A stretch of 64,000 bases of DNA from Idiomarina xiamenensis 10-D-4 (GTDB lineage: Bacteria; Pseudomonadota; Gammaproteobacteria; Enterobacterales; Alteromonadaceae), in the NCBI RefSeq assembly GCF_000299895.1, contig NZ_AMRG01000008.1, positions 1 through 64,000 on the forward strand. The letters are read 5' to 3'. The translations under genes were made by a program, and so were the position numbers. Shown here in pieces: positions 48,698-57,226 of this stretch. The notes under the pieces were generated by a model, which ran no database searches, was not told where the DNA came from, and worked only from the letters and a program-made list of their open reading frames with translations. Every line of letters begins with the position of its first letter. The stretch's first letter is position 1.

Positions 48698-48726
48698 TAG
48701 GCGCAACCCATTACGGGTTACGCCTA
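48698..48726 (-). other. intercistronic hairpin between lipoprotein and TonB receptor
   Basis: TAGGCGCAACCC and GGGTTACGCCTA form a 12-position stem with one mismatch and a 5-base loop. No T run follows on the minus strand, so it probably stabilises or tunes the two-gene message instead of ending it. Confidence 0.55.
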
Positions 48727-48743
48727 GCAAAGGTGGGAATGAC

Positions 48744-50336
48744 TTAGTCTTGGTCAGCGAATGCTACTGCCGTTTGTACCCATTGATACCATTCCGAGCT
48801 GGTGTCGCTGTTTGACAAAGCACCAATGAAATCGACGCTATCGAAGAAATCATCGTTTAAGCTGCTTAAGTCATTAGCCGTAATAGTAATGTCAGCCGAA
48901 CTCATGTCGGTCGAGATACCGTCATCATTCAATACCGTGGCGTTGCCACCGATACGAATGTTAGCGCCGCCATTATCGAACCATTGTGCGTAGCTCTCGC
49001 CATCGGCAAAGGTATTGCCATCGTTATCGACGAACTCGTTAACACACGCCATCACCGAGTTATAAAACTCTAATTCACCGTTATCGACACCCAATTCACC
49101 ATCGTTGGTAAACAAGATACAGCCATCGTTAGCGCGACCGGCGGTTTTTACTTCCAAGAAGTTATACAATTTGCCTTGGAAGTTATCGTCGAATTTAGTC
49201 GCGATAGACGGGTCACCGTCACGCGTCGATTCGCCATCGGTAGTAATAATGGTAACGTTAGCGATGCGCGGTGCAGAAGCCGGTGCGCCAGCATATTCAG
49301 CGCCAGAGTTCTTCTCACCATCAGCTTCAAAGCCACCGTTCCCCATGAACACATCCTGACCGTCAACATTCACGGTGCCGTGTTTGATGAATAAGAACTG
49401 CGCTTTACCCTGCCAACCGGCGTCGATATCCATTGAGTCGTCTTGGTTATCAGTAAAGACAATGTGCTTAACATTGGCAGCGCCACCAAAGAATTCGATG
49501 CCGTCGTCGTAACCTTGGTGAATGTGCAGATATTCGTAGCTTGAGCCGCTACCCACCGCATTTAATGTCAACGAGTTCAAGTCGTCGCCGTCACCACCGT
49601 CGCGCGGGCCTGAACCGGCATACCAAATTTGCGCATAACGCATTGAGCCACTATCGTCGGCATTGTCATTACCACCGTAATAGCTAACGATCCCCTCTGA
49701 CTCAACGTTACAAGTACCCGCATCACGCTGGGCATCGGTACATTGGTTAGTAATGCCGTTACCATTGATGATAATGCCGCCCCAGTCTGAAAAACGCGGG
49801 CCATTGCCGGCTACGTCAAAGCGCGCAAATTCGTTCGCCGAGGTGAACTTGATGGGCTTGTCGAAAGTCCCTTCAGCAACCAATTTCGCGCCGCGCGCCA
49901 CTTGGATAATCGCTTCACCCGAGGTGAATGCTAAGGTAGCACCAGGCTCAACGGTCATGACCGGGCCATCTTGGTTGATTTCGCAGCCGGTGGTGGTGTT
50001 ACAATCGCGACCAATTTGCAGCGCGCCGTCAAAAATATGAACGCCGCCGTCTGGTAATTCAGCAAAGGTCAGGTCTTGTTCAATCTCGACATTCTTGCTG
50101 GCAAAGGTCGCGTTGTAAGAGCAGTCTTGACCGTCGTATGAACCCTGTAAGTCGTCGTAGCTCGCACAAGGGTTATCGCTACCGCCATTGTCACCACCGT
50201 TGTTACCGCCGTTACCACCATTGCCGCCTGAGCCGCCGTCGTTAACGGTAGGTGTGACATTAATATCGCCGCCACAACCGGCCAGTGCTAGTGCTGCGGT
50301 TACTGCAGAGATTTTAAAAAACGTGCTGAGTTTCAT
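48744..50336 (-). CDS. large outer-membrane-type lipoprotein, probable beta-helix
   Basis: The 530-residue product has a lipoprotein signal with lipobox LAGC (lipidated Cys21) followed by GG, and then a Gly/Asn linker (about residues 34-54). The rest is rich in G, D, N and short beta-repeats, such as GTFDKPIKFTSANEFARF and GDDLNSLTLNAVGSG, consistent with a right-handed beta-helix or similar solenoid. Many Asp/Asn-Gly loops could bind calcium. The gene precedes the TonB receptor, separated by a hairpin. It is likely a surface or outer-leaflet partner of that receptor, but no function is known. Confidence 0.75.
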   Translation of the reverse strand: MKLSTFFKISAVTAALALAGCGGDINVTPTVNDGGSGGNGGNGGNNGGDNGGSDNPCASYDDLQGSYDGQDCSYNATFASKNVEIEQDLTFAELPDGGVHIFDGALQIGRDCNTTTGCEINQDGPVMTVEPGATLAFTSGEAIIQVARGAKLVAEGTFDKPIKFTSANEFARFDVAGNGPRFSDWGGIIINGNGITNQCTDAQRDAGTCNVESEGIVSYYGGNDNADDSGSMRYAQIWYAGSGPRDGGDGDDLNSLTLNAVGSGSSYEYLHIHQGYDDGIEFFGGAANVKHIVFTDNQDDSMDIDAGWQGKAQFLFIKHGTVNVDGQDVFMGNGGFEADGEKNSGAEYAGAPASAPRIANVTIITTDGESTRDGDPSIATKFDDNFQGKLYNFLEVKTAGRANDGCILFTNDGELGVDNGELEFYNSVMACVNEFVDNDGNTFADGESYAQWFDNGGANIRIGGNATVLNDDGISTDMSSADITITANDLSSLNDDFFDSVDFIGALSNSDTSSEWYQWVQTAVAFADQD

Positions 50337-50400
50337 TGAATGCTCCCGACAAGGATGTTGTTGAGTTGTTATCTAAGTCGGAAGCAGCCTAAGACGATTC

Positions 50401-50418
50401 TGTGACAAGATTGTGACA
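50401..50418 (-). promoter_or_regulatory. candidate Pho-type box
   Basis: On the minus strand TGTCAC-AATCT-TGTCACA shows two TGTCA units spaced 11 bases apart, the geometry of the PhoB box (CTGTCAT plus four bases, repeated). It lies 65 bases before the lipoprotein ATG and downstream of the cspA terminator. A CTGTCAT lies nearby at 50449-50455 on the plus strand. Neither matches the consensus fully, so the call is tentative. Confidence 0.35.
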
Positions 50419-50475
50419 TCTTCAAAACGCCATAAAAGATTCACAGTTCTGTCATGTACGCTTGCAGTTGGACAC

Positions 50476-50506
50476 AAAAAAAGGAGCGATAATCGCTCCT
50501 TTTTTA
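50476..50506. terminator. cspA terminator
   Basis: AAAGGAGCGAT and ATCGCTCCTTT form a strong stem with A and T runs, about 40 bases after the cold-shock gene stop, on the minus strand. Confidence 0.9.
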
Positions 50507-50548
50507 TTGCTTAAGTACTGATTCAGTACTTGGCATCATTTCACTGGC

Positions 50549-50758
50549 TTACAGTGCAACGATGTTCTCAGCCTGAGGACCTTTAGGACCTTGGGTGATT
50601 GAGAAAGAAACTTGTTGGCCTTCGGTCAGCGTTTTGAAGCCGTTACCGCTGATAGCGCTGAAGTGAGCAAATACGTCTGCGCCACCTTGCTGCTCGATAA
50701 AACCAAAACCTTTTGCTTCGTTAAACCACTTAACGGTACCAGTTACTGTATTAGACAT
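50549..50758 (-). CDS. cold-shock protein, CspA family
   Basis: A 69-residue OB-fold nucleic-acid-binding protein. RNP1-like KGFGFIEQQ and RNP2-like DVFAHFSAI are intact, and the C-terminus is [13 protein letters not shown]. It acts as an RNA chaperone. The 5' UTR is about 160 bases long from the promoter at 50926-50953, as is usual for cold-inducible csp genes. Which CspA-E paralogue it corresponds to cannot be decided. Confidence 0.96.
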   Translation of the reverse strand: MSNTVTGTVKWFNEAKGFGFIEQQGGADVFAHFSAISGNGFKTLTEGQQVSFSITQGPKGPQAENIVAL

Positions 50759-50925
50759 AATAATATCCTGAAAATAAATCTATAAATGTCCGTCATCGCT
50801 ATCGCGCTGAACGGGATGGTGCGGGTAAAAATGGAAATTTAAAACTACAGGACGAAGATTGACTTTAATACGAGTAATGCAACGTAGAGGAGGTTTAACT
50901 ATCTATTTCTTATCCAACGCCGCCT

Positions 50926-50953
50926 ACAATACGCCCCTTGCAAATATAGTCAA
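50926..50953 (-). promoter_or_regulatory. promoter of the cold-shock gene
   Basis: TTGACT (50953-50948) and TATTGT (50931-50926) are spaced by 16 bases on the minus strand, giving a leader of about 160 bases. Long csp leaders control cold-induced translation in related bacteria. Confidence 0.7.
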
Positions 50954-51017
50954 GCGTTATTTTCGCCCGTGCGCAATGATTTTCACAACACGGGCGACGA
51001 ACACAAGATGGGTACGA

Positions 51018-51869
51018 TTAACGTAAAATCAGTATCGGGCTTTTACTGGCTGCCAGCATAGCGGTGGTGGTACTACCGACAAAAAACTGTCGTAACTTAC
51101 TGTGACCGTAGGCGCCCATCACCATCAAGTCGATGCCATGCTGATGCTGGTACTGATGTAACATGGGTTCGACTTCGCCCTCAATCACCGTGGTACTGAC
51201 CTCGTGCCCAGCCTTTACCAGCAACTGTGCGGCGTCATCCAACTTAGCTTCGATATCAGCAGCGGCAGCACCAACGTACACGATATGTACCGCTAATCCC
51301 TGACACAGTGGACTCGCCGCTAGCAGCTCGCAAGCCTTTTGCGCTACGCGACTACCGTCAAAGGCCAGCATCACCGAGCATGGGGCTTTAAAGCTATCAG
51401 GAGTCAGTAAAATGGGCTTTTTCACGCGCCGTAAGACGGTTTCCAATTGACTGCCAATATGACCGTCAACGCCATGTTGTTCGCCGTGCATGCCTATCAC
51501 AACTAGGCGCGTGTCGACTTCTTGTTCGGCGAGCGAATCAGCTAACTGACCGTGCCGTTGACGTAACAACACGTCACTCTCGCTGACTTGCGCAAGCGCT
51601 TGTTGTTTGGCCTGTTGCAGGAGTTGTTGGCCTTGCTCCAATAACAACCGGCTTTTTTGTTCATCCAATGCGGCTAACTCGGCCAACAGTCGTTCTCGGC
51701 TACCCAAGCCAATGTTACCGGTCATATCTTGCTGTATTGCAGCATGACCATGTTCGATCAGGTGCAACAAGGTCAACGGCGAGCGCAACCGCTCCGCCGC
51801 CCAACTCGCGGCGCTCACTACTGCCGACATTGCGGATGATGCGTCGATACAAGCAATTACTTGACTCAT
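51018..51869 (-). CDS. tandem universal stress protein
   Basis: The 283-residue product holds two Usp domains. The second domain ends with the ATP-binding motif GAYGHSKLRQFFVGSTTTAML (in pieces G-2x-G-9x-G-S/T) near residues 255-275. The first half has the related VIGMHGEQHGVDGHIGSQLE, with a similar G pattern. It follows a SulP transporter gene by 26 bases, a pairing seen elsewhere where Usp-like domains are linked to SulP carriers. It may bind ATP and modulate the carrier; this is inference. Confidence 0.9.
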   Translation of the reverse strand: MSQVIACIDASSAMSAVVSAASWAAERLRSPLTLLHLIEHGHAAIQQDMTGNIGLGSRERLLAELAALDEQKSRLLLEQGQQLLQQAKQQALAQVSESDVLLRQRHGQLADSLAEQEVDTRLVVIGMHGEQHGVDGHIGSQLETVLRRVKKPILLTPDSFKAPCSVMLAFDGSRVAQKACELLAASPLCQGLAVHIVYVGAAAADIEAKLDDAAQLLVKAGHEVSTTVIEGEVEPMLHQYQHQHGIDLMVMGAYGHSKLRQFFVGSTTTAMLAASKSPILILR

Positions 51870-51895
51870 TGTTTTTTCCTCGCAATTATCATCAG

Positions 51896-53383
51896 TTAGT
51901 GACTATTTAAGATGTCATCGGCGTTGTCTTTATCATGCACACCAAAGCGGTCAACGATGGTCGCGCTGGCCTGATTCAAACCGACGACTTGCACGTCTGC
52001 ACCTTCCCGACGAAACTTCAACACCACGCGATCAAGCGCGTCGACAGCGGTAATATCCCAAAAATGCGCTTGCGACAAATCGATAATCACCTTATCGACG
52101 GCCTCCTTCACGTCAAAAGCGGCCATAAACTTCTCTGACGAGCTAAAAAACACCTGACCCATAACTTGATAATGACGCTCGCGTCCTTGATTGTCGATAC
52201 GCGATTGAATGTGCAAGTAATGACCCACTTTATTAGCAAAGAATAGCGATGCCAACAACACACCGACAGCGACGCCGATAGCTAGGTTATGGGTAGCGAC
52301 TACCACCACTACGGTAGTCACCATAACAATGTTGGTCGACAGCGGATGCTTCTTCAAATCACGAATCGATTGCCAACTAAAGGTACCAATAGACACCATG
52401 ATCATCACTGCCACCAATGCCGCCATGGGTATCATGCGCAACCAATCATCAAGCACCAAGATCATCACCAGTAAAAATACGCCCGCGGTCAGCGTCGATA
52501 ACCGCCCGCGACCACCTGATTTAACATTAATAATCGACTGACCGATCATGGCGCAGCCCGCCATACCACCGAATAAGCCAGCACCGATATTCGCGATTCC
52601 TTGTCCGCGACACTCGCGATTACGGTCACTACTGGTATCGGTCAGGTCATCAACAATGGTCGCAGTCATCATGGATTCCAATAGACCCACCACTGCCAAA
52701 CCAATTGAATATGGTAAAATGATCCACAATGTTTCTAAATTAAACGGCACCTGTGGTAATAAAAACACGGGTAAAGTATCGGGCAACTCGCCCATATCAC
52801 CGACGGTACGGATATCAATTTCTAAACTTACCGCAACCACCGTCAGCAGCGTAATGCAGATTAGCGGCGACGGGATTAATTTGCCGATAACCGGCAAATA
52901 TGGAAAACCATAAATAATAGCTAAGCCAGCAGCGGTCATCGCATAGACATGCCAGGTAACACCGGTTAATTCCGGTAGCTGTGCGGTAAAGATTAGAATC
53001 GCTAGAGCATTAACGAAACCAGTCACCACCGAGCGCGACACAAAGCGCATCAACTGTCCCAACTTTAAGTAACCGGCAATAATCTGCAACACACCGGTTA
53101 ACAAGGTCGCCGCTAATAGATACTGTAAACCATGCTCTTTGACCAACGACACCATCACCAGCGCCATGGCGCCGGTAGCGGCACTGATCATGCCTGGCCG
53201 TCCGCCGGTAAAAGCAATAATGACAGCGATACAGAACGATGCATACAACCCAACTTTAGGGTCTACTCCGGCCAGAATAGAGAACGCGATAGCCTCTGGG
53301 ATCAGGGCCAAGGCCACGACAATTCCAGACAACAAATCACCACGTAGATTAAAAAACCAATGACGTTTTAAATAAGTCAGCAT
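51896..53383 (-). CDS. SulP-family anion transporter with STAS domain
   Basis: The 495-residue inner-membrane protein has about 10-14 spans in the SLC26/SulP fold ([20 protein letters not shown] near the N-terminus, and [24 protein letters not shown] at spans 8-9). A C-terminal STAS domain follows ([21 protein letters not shown]). SulP members carry sulfate, bicarbonate or other anions; many marine relatives are bicarbonate carriers, but substrate is uncertain. It lies upstream of the universal stress gene, 26 bases apart. Confidence 0.9.
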   Translation of the reverse strand: MLTYLKRHWFFNLRGDLLSGIVVALALIPEAIAFSILAGVDPKVGLYASFCIAVIIAFTGGRPGMISAATGAMALVMVSLVKEHGLQYLLAATLLTGVLQIIAGYLKLGQLMRFVSRSVVTGFVNALAILIFTAQLPELTGVTWHVYAMTAAGLAIIYGFPYLPVIGKLIPSPLICITLLTVVAVSLEIDIRTVGDMGELPDTLPVFLLPQVPFNLETLWIILPYSIGLAVVGLLESMMTATIVDDLTDTSSDRNRECRGQGIANIGAGLFGGMAGCAMIGQSIINVKSGGRGRLSTLTAGVFLLVMILVLDDWLRMIPMAALVAVMIMVSIGTFSWQSIRDLKKHPLSTNIVMVTTVVVVVATHNLAIGVAVGVLLASLFFANKVGHYLHIQSRIDNQGRERHYQVMGQVFFSSSEKFMAAFDVKEAVDKVIIDLSQAHFWDITAVDALDRVVLKFRREGADVQVVGLNQASATIVDRFGVHDKDNADDILNSH

Positions 53384-53805
53384 AACTAGGTTTCCATTAA
53401 AACAGTACCGCTGACGTCGTTACGGATAAACAAAACGACAACCAGTGCGGCCATCAACACCGCGTCATGCGCTAGGTATTGATGATACTTTCAATTAAAC
53501 AAGCAGTATTCGCGATAGATGTATCGCGCAACAAGGTACGCGCGTAAGAGCGCGTGAAATCAGCAGAGGGGATGTGCGGCTAGGGCGGCGTAAGCAAATT
53601 GTTATTCACAATCTGTTGTTCCTACTGGTTAGGTGAATTTGATTTGCCATTAGCAGGCTCGCTAATGAGCGCGGGATTTTATAGTAAAGCCAAGGCAAAG
53701 TAAAATCACCACATTTATCCTTGCTGCTGACCCGCCCTCCTCAGTATTTACCCCAAGCATGGCCTCACTCAGTCGCTGATGATACTGATAACCCCAGCCG
53801 TACGA
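53384..53805. other. 421-base intergenic region, ybiT to SulP gene, structured leader
   Basis: On the minus strand a TATAAAAT (53683-53676) could be a -10, but no good -35 is present, and a T-rich terminator for ybiT was not found. Two hairpins lie in the resulting long leader: CGCGATA-GATG-TATCGCG (53511-53528) and ACGCGC-GTAAGA-GCGCGT (53538-53555). No gene is evident on either strand. Confidence 0.4.
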
Positions 53806-55395
53806 TTAACTGGAAAACTGCGCTAAATACTCGTCGTAACTGCCGGCAAAATCACGTAAACCATTGTCAGTCAGCTCAATGATACGAGTCGCCAATGACG
53901 AAACAAACTCACGGTCATGACTGACAAATAGCAAGGTGCCTTCGAACAGCTCTAACGACATATTGAGCGATTCGATCGACTCCATATCCAAGTGGTTGGT
54001 CGGCTCATCCATGACCAAAATATTAGGTCGTTGCAGCATCAGTTTGCCGAAAATCATGCGACCTTTTTCGCCACCCGATAAAATCGATACCGGTTTTTGA
54101 ATATCGTCTTGTGAGAACAGTAGCCGCCCCAGTACGCCACGAATTGCCTGTTCATCGTCAGCGGGTTGCTTCCATTGGTACATCCACTCATAAACCGTCA
54201 TCGGTTGCTTAAACCAATGAGCGTGATCCTGGGCGTAGTAACCAATATTGGCATTCTCCGACCACTTAACCGTGCCCGATTGCGGCTTATAATCGCCCAT
54301 TAAACATTTCAAAAAGGTCGTTTTACCGATACCGTTAGCACCGATAATGGCCACTTTTTCACCCACTTCAATGGTACTGCTTAAGCCCTTTAACACATCA
54401 TGATCGGCAAACGATTTATGTAACTGCTCGACCTCTAACGCTAAGCGATATAGCTTCTTATCTTGCGTGAAGCGAATATAAGGGTTAACACGACTGGACG
54501 CTTTAACCTCATCCAGTTGAATTTTCTCCATTTGCTTTTGCCGTGAGGTGGCCTGCTTGGCTTTCGAAGCATTGGCCGAAAAGCGACTGACGAAGCTTTG
54601 CAATTCAGCAATCTTCTCTTTCTTTTTCGCGTTTTCGTTCAGTAGTTGCTCGCGAGCCTGTGTCGCGGCAAACATAAAGTCATCATAGTTGCCGGGATAA
54701 ACGCGTAGTTCACCGTAATCGATATCGGCAATGTGGGTACAAACGGTGTTAAGAAAATGGCGATCATGCGAAATAATGATCATGGTACTTTGCCGCTCAG
54801 CCAGTACGTCTTCTAACCAGCGGATAGTATTGATATCGAGGTTGTTGGTCGGTTCGTCGAGCAACATAATATCGGGGTCAGAGAACAGTACCTGCGCTAA
54901 TAACACGCGGATCTTCACGCCCGGAGCTAACGCCGACATCAAGCCAAAATGCTGTTCGACCGGGATCCCCAATCCCAGCAATAGCTCGCCTGCTCGCGCC
55001 TCGGCGGTATAACCGTCCATCTCGGCAAATTCGGTTTCTAAATCAGCGACCCGCATGCCGTCTTCTTCACTCATCTCGGCACTGCCATATATGCGATCAC
55101 GTTCGGCCTTTACCGCCCACAATTCTTCGTGTCCCATAATGACGGCGTCGACTACGCTGTATTCTTCATAGGCAAACTGGTCTTGGCGTAGCTTACCAAT
55201 ACGCATGTTAGGTTCGGTCGAAATGTTGCCGGTCGATGGCTCTTGTTCACCACTTAAGATGCGCATAAATGTCGATTTACCGCAGCCATTAGCGCCAATC
55301 AGGCCATAGCGATTACCATTCCCGAATTTTACCGAGATATTTTCGAATAAGGGCTTGGCAGCAAATTGCATGGTGACGTTGGCAGCAGAAATCAC
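53806..55395 (-). CDS. ybiT: ABC-F protein YbiT (ribosome-associated ATPase)
   Basis: ABC-F proteins bind the ribosomal E site and are not transporters. Two ABC domains carry Walker A motifs GANGCGKST and GANGIGKTT and Walker B/H-loop [10 protein letters not shown] and [10 protein letters not shown]. Between them is the linker rich in K, Q and E ([21 protein letters not shown]), typical of YbiT. The GTG at 55395 gives 529 residues, almost the E. coli length (530), whereas the longer TTG frame at 55437 has no ribosome binding site. Monocistronic. Confidence 0.93.
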   Translation of the reverse strand: MISAANVTMQFAAKPLFENISVKFGNGNRYGLIGANGCGKSTFMRILSGEQEPSTGNISTEPNMRIGKLRQDQFAYEEYSVVDAVIMGHEELWAVKAERDRIYGSAEMSEEDGMRVADLETEFAEMDGYTAEARAGELLLGLGIPVEQHFGLMSALAPGVKIRVLLAQVLFSDPDIMLLDEPTNNLDINTIRWLEDVLAERQSTMIIISHDRHFLNTVCTHIADIDYGELRVYPGNYDDFMFAATQAREQLLNENAKKKEKIAELQSFVSRFSANASKAKQATSRQKQMEKIQLDEVKASSRVNPYIRFTQDKKLYRLALEVEQLHKSFADHDVLKGLSSTIEVGEKVAIIGANGIGKTTFLKCLMGDYKPQSGTVKWSENANIGYYAQDHAHWFKQPMTVYEWMYQWKQPADDEQAIRGVLGRLLFSQDDIQKPVSILSGGEKGRMIFGKLMLQRPNILVMDEPTNHLDMESIESLNMSLELFEGTLLFVSHDREFVSSLATRIIELTDNGLRDFAGSYDEYLAQFSS

Positions 55396-55507
55396 GTGAG
55401 TTACATCCGAATCAGAGGGTGAAATTTGAGCGCGCAATGTACGCGCTTTTAGCTGATTTTACAAACTCAATTGAATCGATTCGGCTGCTCAACCAATGAT
55501 CGGCACA

Positions 55508-56015
55508 TTAAAAGCCCAGTGCATAAGTTGCGGCTAAACAGAGGCCGATGACGCCTATATTAGCAGCGGCTCTTAGTAGCCACGGCAAACGCGGATAGCG
55601 CACGTTATTTAACTGTAGGCTAATGAGCGCTACGCTCATCAAGAAAAACCAAGGGGTAAAGAAAAACACCGGGCGCCATTTGACGATACTAACGGCAACA
55701 TCATGTAATGCACCACTGACGACGAAAGTCAGCAGTATCGCCAGCGTTAACGGCAACCAAGCGCGTAGTGGTCGCATCACGTATTGCGACAAATAATACC
55801 CCCAAATTGGGTTCCAATAATGCCAAAACTGTTGAAACGAGGCTGCACCCAGCGATCGCGTCAACATATTTCGCATCGAGCCCTTAGCGCCTAAGGCCAC
55901 ACCGTTACGTTTTTTCCAGCGATCGCGTCAGCATATTTCGCATCGAGCCTTTAGCGCCTAAGGCCACACCGTTACGTTTTTTTACATAATCCGTCAGGGA
56001 TATTGTGCTTTTCAT
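55508..56015 (-). pseudogene. small membrane protein gene (acyltransferase-like) split by a 67-bp tandem duplication
   Basis: The frame beginning at ATG 56015 reads MKSTISLTDYVKKRNGVALG... and stops at TAA 55907-55905 after residue 36, because a 67-bp segment (copy A 55849-55915, copy B 55916-55982) is duplicated out of frame. A second frame from GTG 55900 to 55508 (130 residues) continues the protein: it repeats ALGAKGSMRNMLTRSL and then has FWHYWNPIWGYYLSQYV, FVVSGALHDVAV and four spans. The likeness is to small MBOAT/acyltransferase-like membrane proteins. With one copy the gene would encode about 144 residues. Translation could restart at the GTG 4 bases after the stop. Confidence 0.6.
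55849..55982. repeat. 67-bp tandem duplication, 2 units
   Basis: Copies at 55849-55915 and 55916-55982 differ at 2 of 67 positions. Both differences fall at synonymous third or first codon positions of the encoded protein (Leu and Lys codons). Confidence 0.9.
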
Positions 56016-56180
56016 ACATTTTTTTCCAGCAGCGAGCTGACTGACAATAACATCGTTAACGCTAACAGCGTTATGCCGCCACACGGTCCGAAACAACGGT
56101 TAAAGAGCTGTTGATTTGTAACAAAAAAAGAAAATCTAACACTGCCCTTGTTAAACATTAACGATCAATCGGAGCAATTG

Positions 56181-56861
56181 ATGACAAAAAATAATTTCAT
56201 CACGCTTACCGTTATGCTGCTTGTCACCATAGTGGCATCACCGCTAGTCGGCATGGCAACGCCCAATCCACCAGCGACGTTATTTTGTGCTAGCGCCAGC
56301 TCCCAATACCACGCTATCAAAGCCGCTACATCGACCAAACTAATGAGTCATTTACGAAAAAAAATTTACCCGAATATGGCTTCTTTTGACGGGACACCCA
56401 CCGAGTTTTTCAACGGGTTTGACTTTGACGAGTTAAACTTTAACTTACAAGAGGTTGGATTCGACCCCACGTTAAGCTGGCGTCATCTGCATTCGGTAAA
56501 AAACCTAACGCTCAGCTTTTCATTACCCGAACGCTTAGCTATCACAAACAACAAGGTCATTTCAGAAGTTACTTTCACTCTAATACCAACACCATCTCAC
56601 ATTGATATAACACTCAATCACAGTCTCACTCATATTGGTGGAAAATATTGGTCGATATTAATGAACCCGGCAATTAGCGTAGTAGAACTTTCGCCCTGTG
56701 CTGCAGTAGCATTAACCGAAGCATTTGGTAAACCGCAAAGTTACCCAGCAGGCCAATCGTTGAAAAGCACTTATATCGCATTACCAGACAGTGGCTACGA
56801 TGCCACAAGCTTAAAAGAGAGTAACAGTAACGATTATCAGCTCTGTGAGAAACACTATTAA
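56181..56861 (+). CDS. exported protein of unknown function
   Basis: The ATG at 56181 with CGGAGC upstream is chosen over a longer frame. The 226-residue product has a signal peptide (LTVMLLVTIVASPLVGMA, cleavage near residue 27). The mature domain has FNGFDFDELNFNLQEVGFDP and VVELSPCAAVALTEAFGKPQ, with two or three cysteines. No family was recognised. It is transcribed divergently from the broken membrane-protein gene and converges on tRNA-Leu. Confidence 0.6.
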   Translation: MTKNNFITLTVMLLVTIVASPLVGMATPNPPATLFCASASSQYHAIKAATSTKLMSHLRKKIYPNMASFDGTPTEFFNGFDFDELNFNLQEVGFDPTLSWRHLHSVKNLTLSFSLPERLAITNNKVISEVTFTLIPTPSHIDITLNHSLTHIGGKYWSILMNPAISVVELSPCAAVALTEAFGKPQSYPAGQSLKSTYIALPDSGYDATSLKESNSNDYQLCEKHY

Positions 56862-56913
56862 GACCGCAACGGTGAGCCATTGATTACAATCAAGGTGCGC
56901 TGCTAAAGAAGCT

Positions 56914-57000
56914 TGGTGCCGAGGGGGGGACTTGAACCCCCACGCTGTTACCAGCGGCGGATTTTGAATCCGCTGCGTCTACCAATTCCGCCACCTCGGC
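56914..57000 (-). tRNA. tRNA-Leu (anticodon CAA)
   Basis: The minus-strand sequence GCCGAGG...CCTCGGC-A-CCA folds as an 87-base leucine tRNA with a long variable arm. The anticodon loop TTCAAAA gives CAA, reading UUG codons. The TTC-A-A T-loop sequence and an encoded CCA end are present. A promoter lies directly upstream (57031-57058). Confidence 0.97.
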
Positions 57001-57030
57001 ATGTGTGGGAAGTGCGTTAAAGCGAGTCGC

Positions 57031-57058
57031 ATTATACTCAGCCCATGAGTGCGATCAA
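57031..57058 (-). promoter_or_regulatory. tRNA-Leu promoter
   Basis: TTGATC (57058-57053) and TATAAT (57036-57031) are 16 bases apart on the minus strand, about 30 bases before the tRNA 5' end. Confidence 0.8.
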
Positions 57059-57148
57059 TAGCTGAAAGACAAATTTCTGCAAAAAAAGGTGCGTTTGCTG
57101 CTTATTTCAACAATTTGTTACGGATTAACCCTGCAGTTCCCCCCAATG

Positions 57149-57181
57149 AGCATAGCCAGCACATAAAAATGCCGCTATGCT
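57149..57181 (+). other. inverted repeat in the leader of the DUF885 lipoprotein gene
   Basis: AGCATAGC and GCTATGCT are separated by 17 bases and lie 45 bases before the start codon. It may be an operator or leader hairpin; no regulator can be named. Confidence 0.3.
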
Positions 57182-57226
57182 GATTATCTATTCTGTAAAA
57201 ACTGATAATAAAATAAGGATATAGCT

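Noticed and set aside
50441-50455. Second Pho box on the plus strand (GATTCAC-AGTT-CTGTCAT)
   Set aside because: Only one half matches well and it points away from the lipoprotein gene towards the cspA terminator, so it was not listed as a feature.
56914-57000. Integration site at tRNA-Leu
   Set aside because: The tRNA is a common attachment target, but no integrase and no repeat of the tRNA 3' end were seen in the neighbouring sequence.
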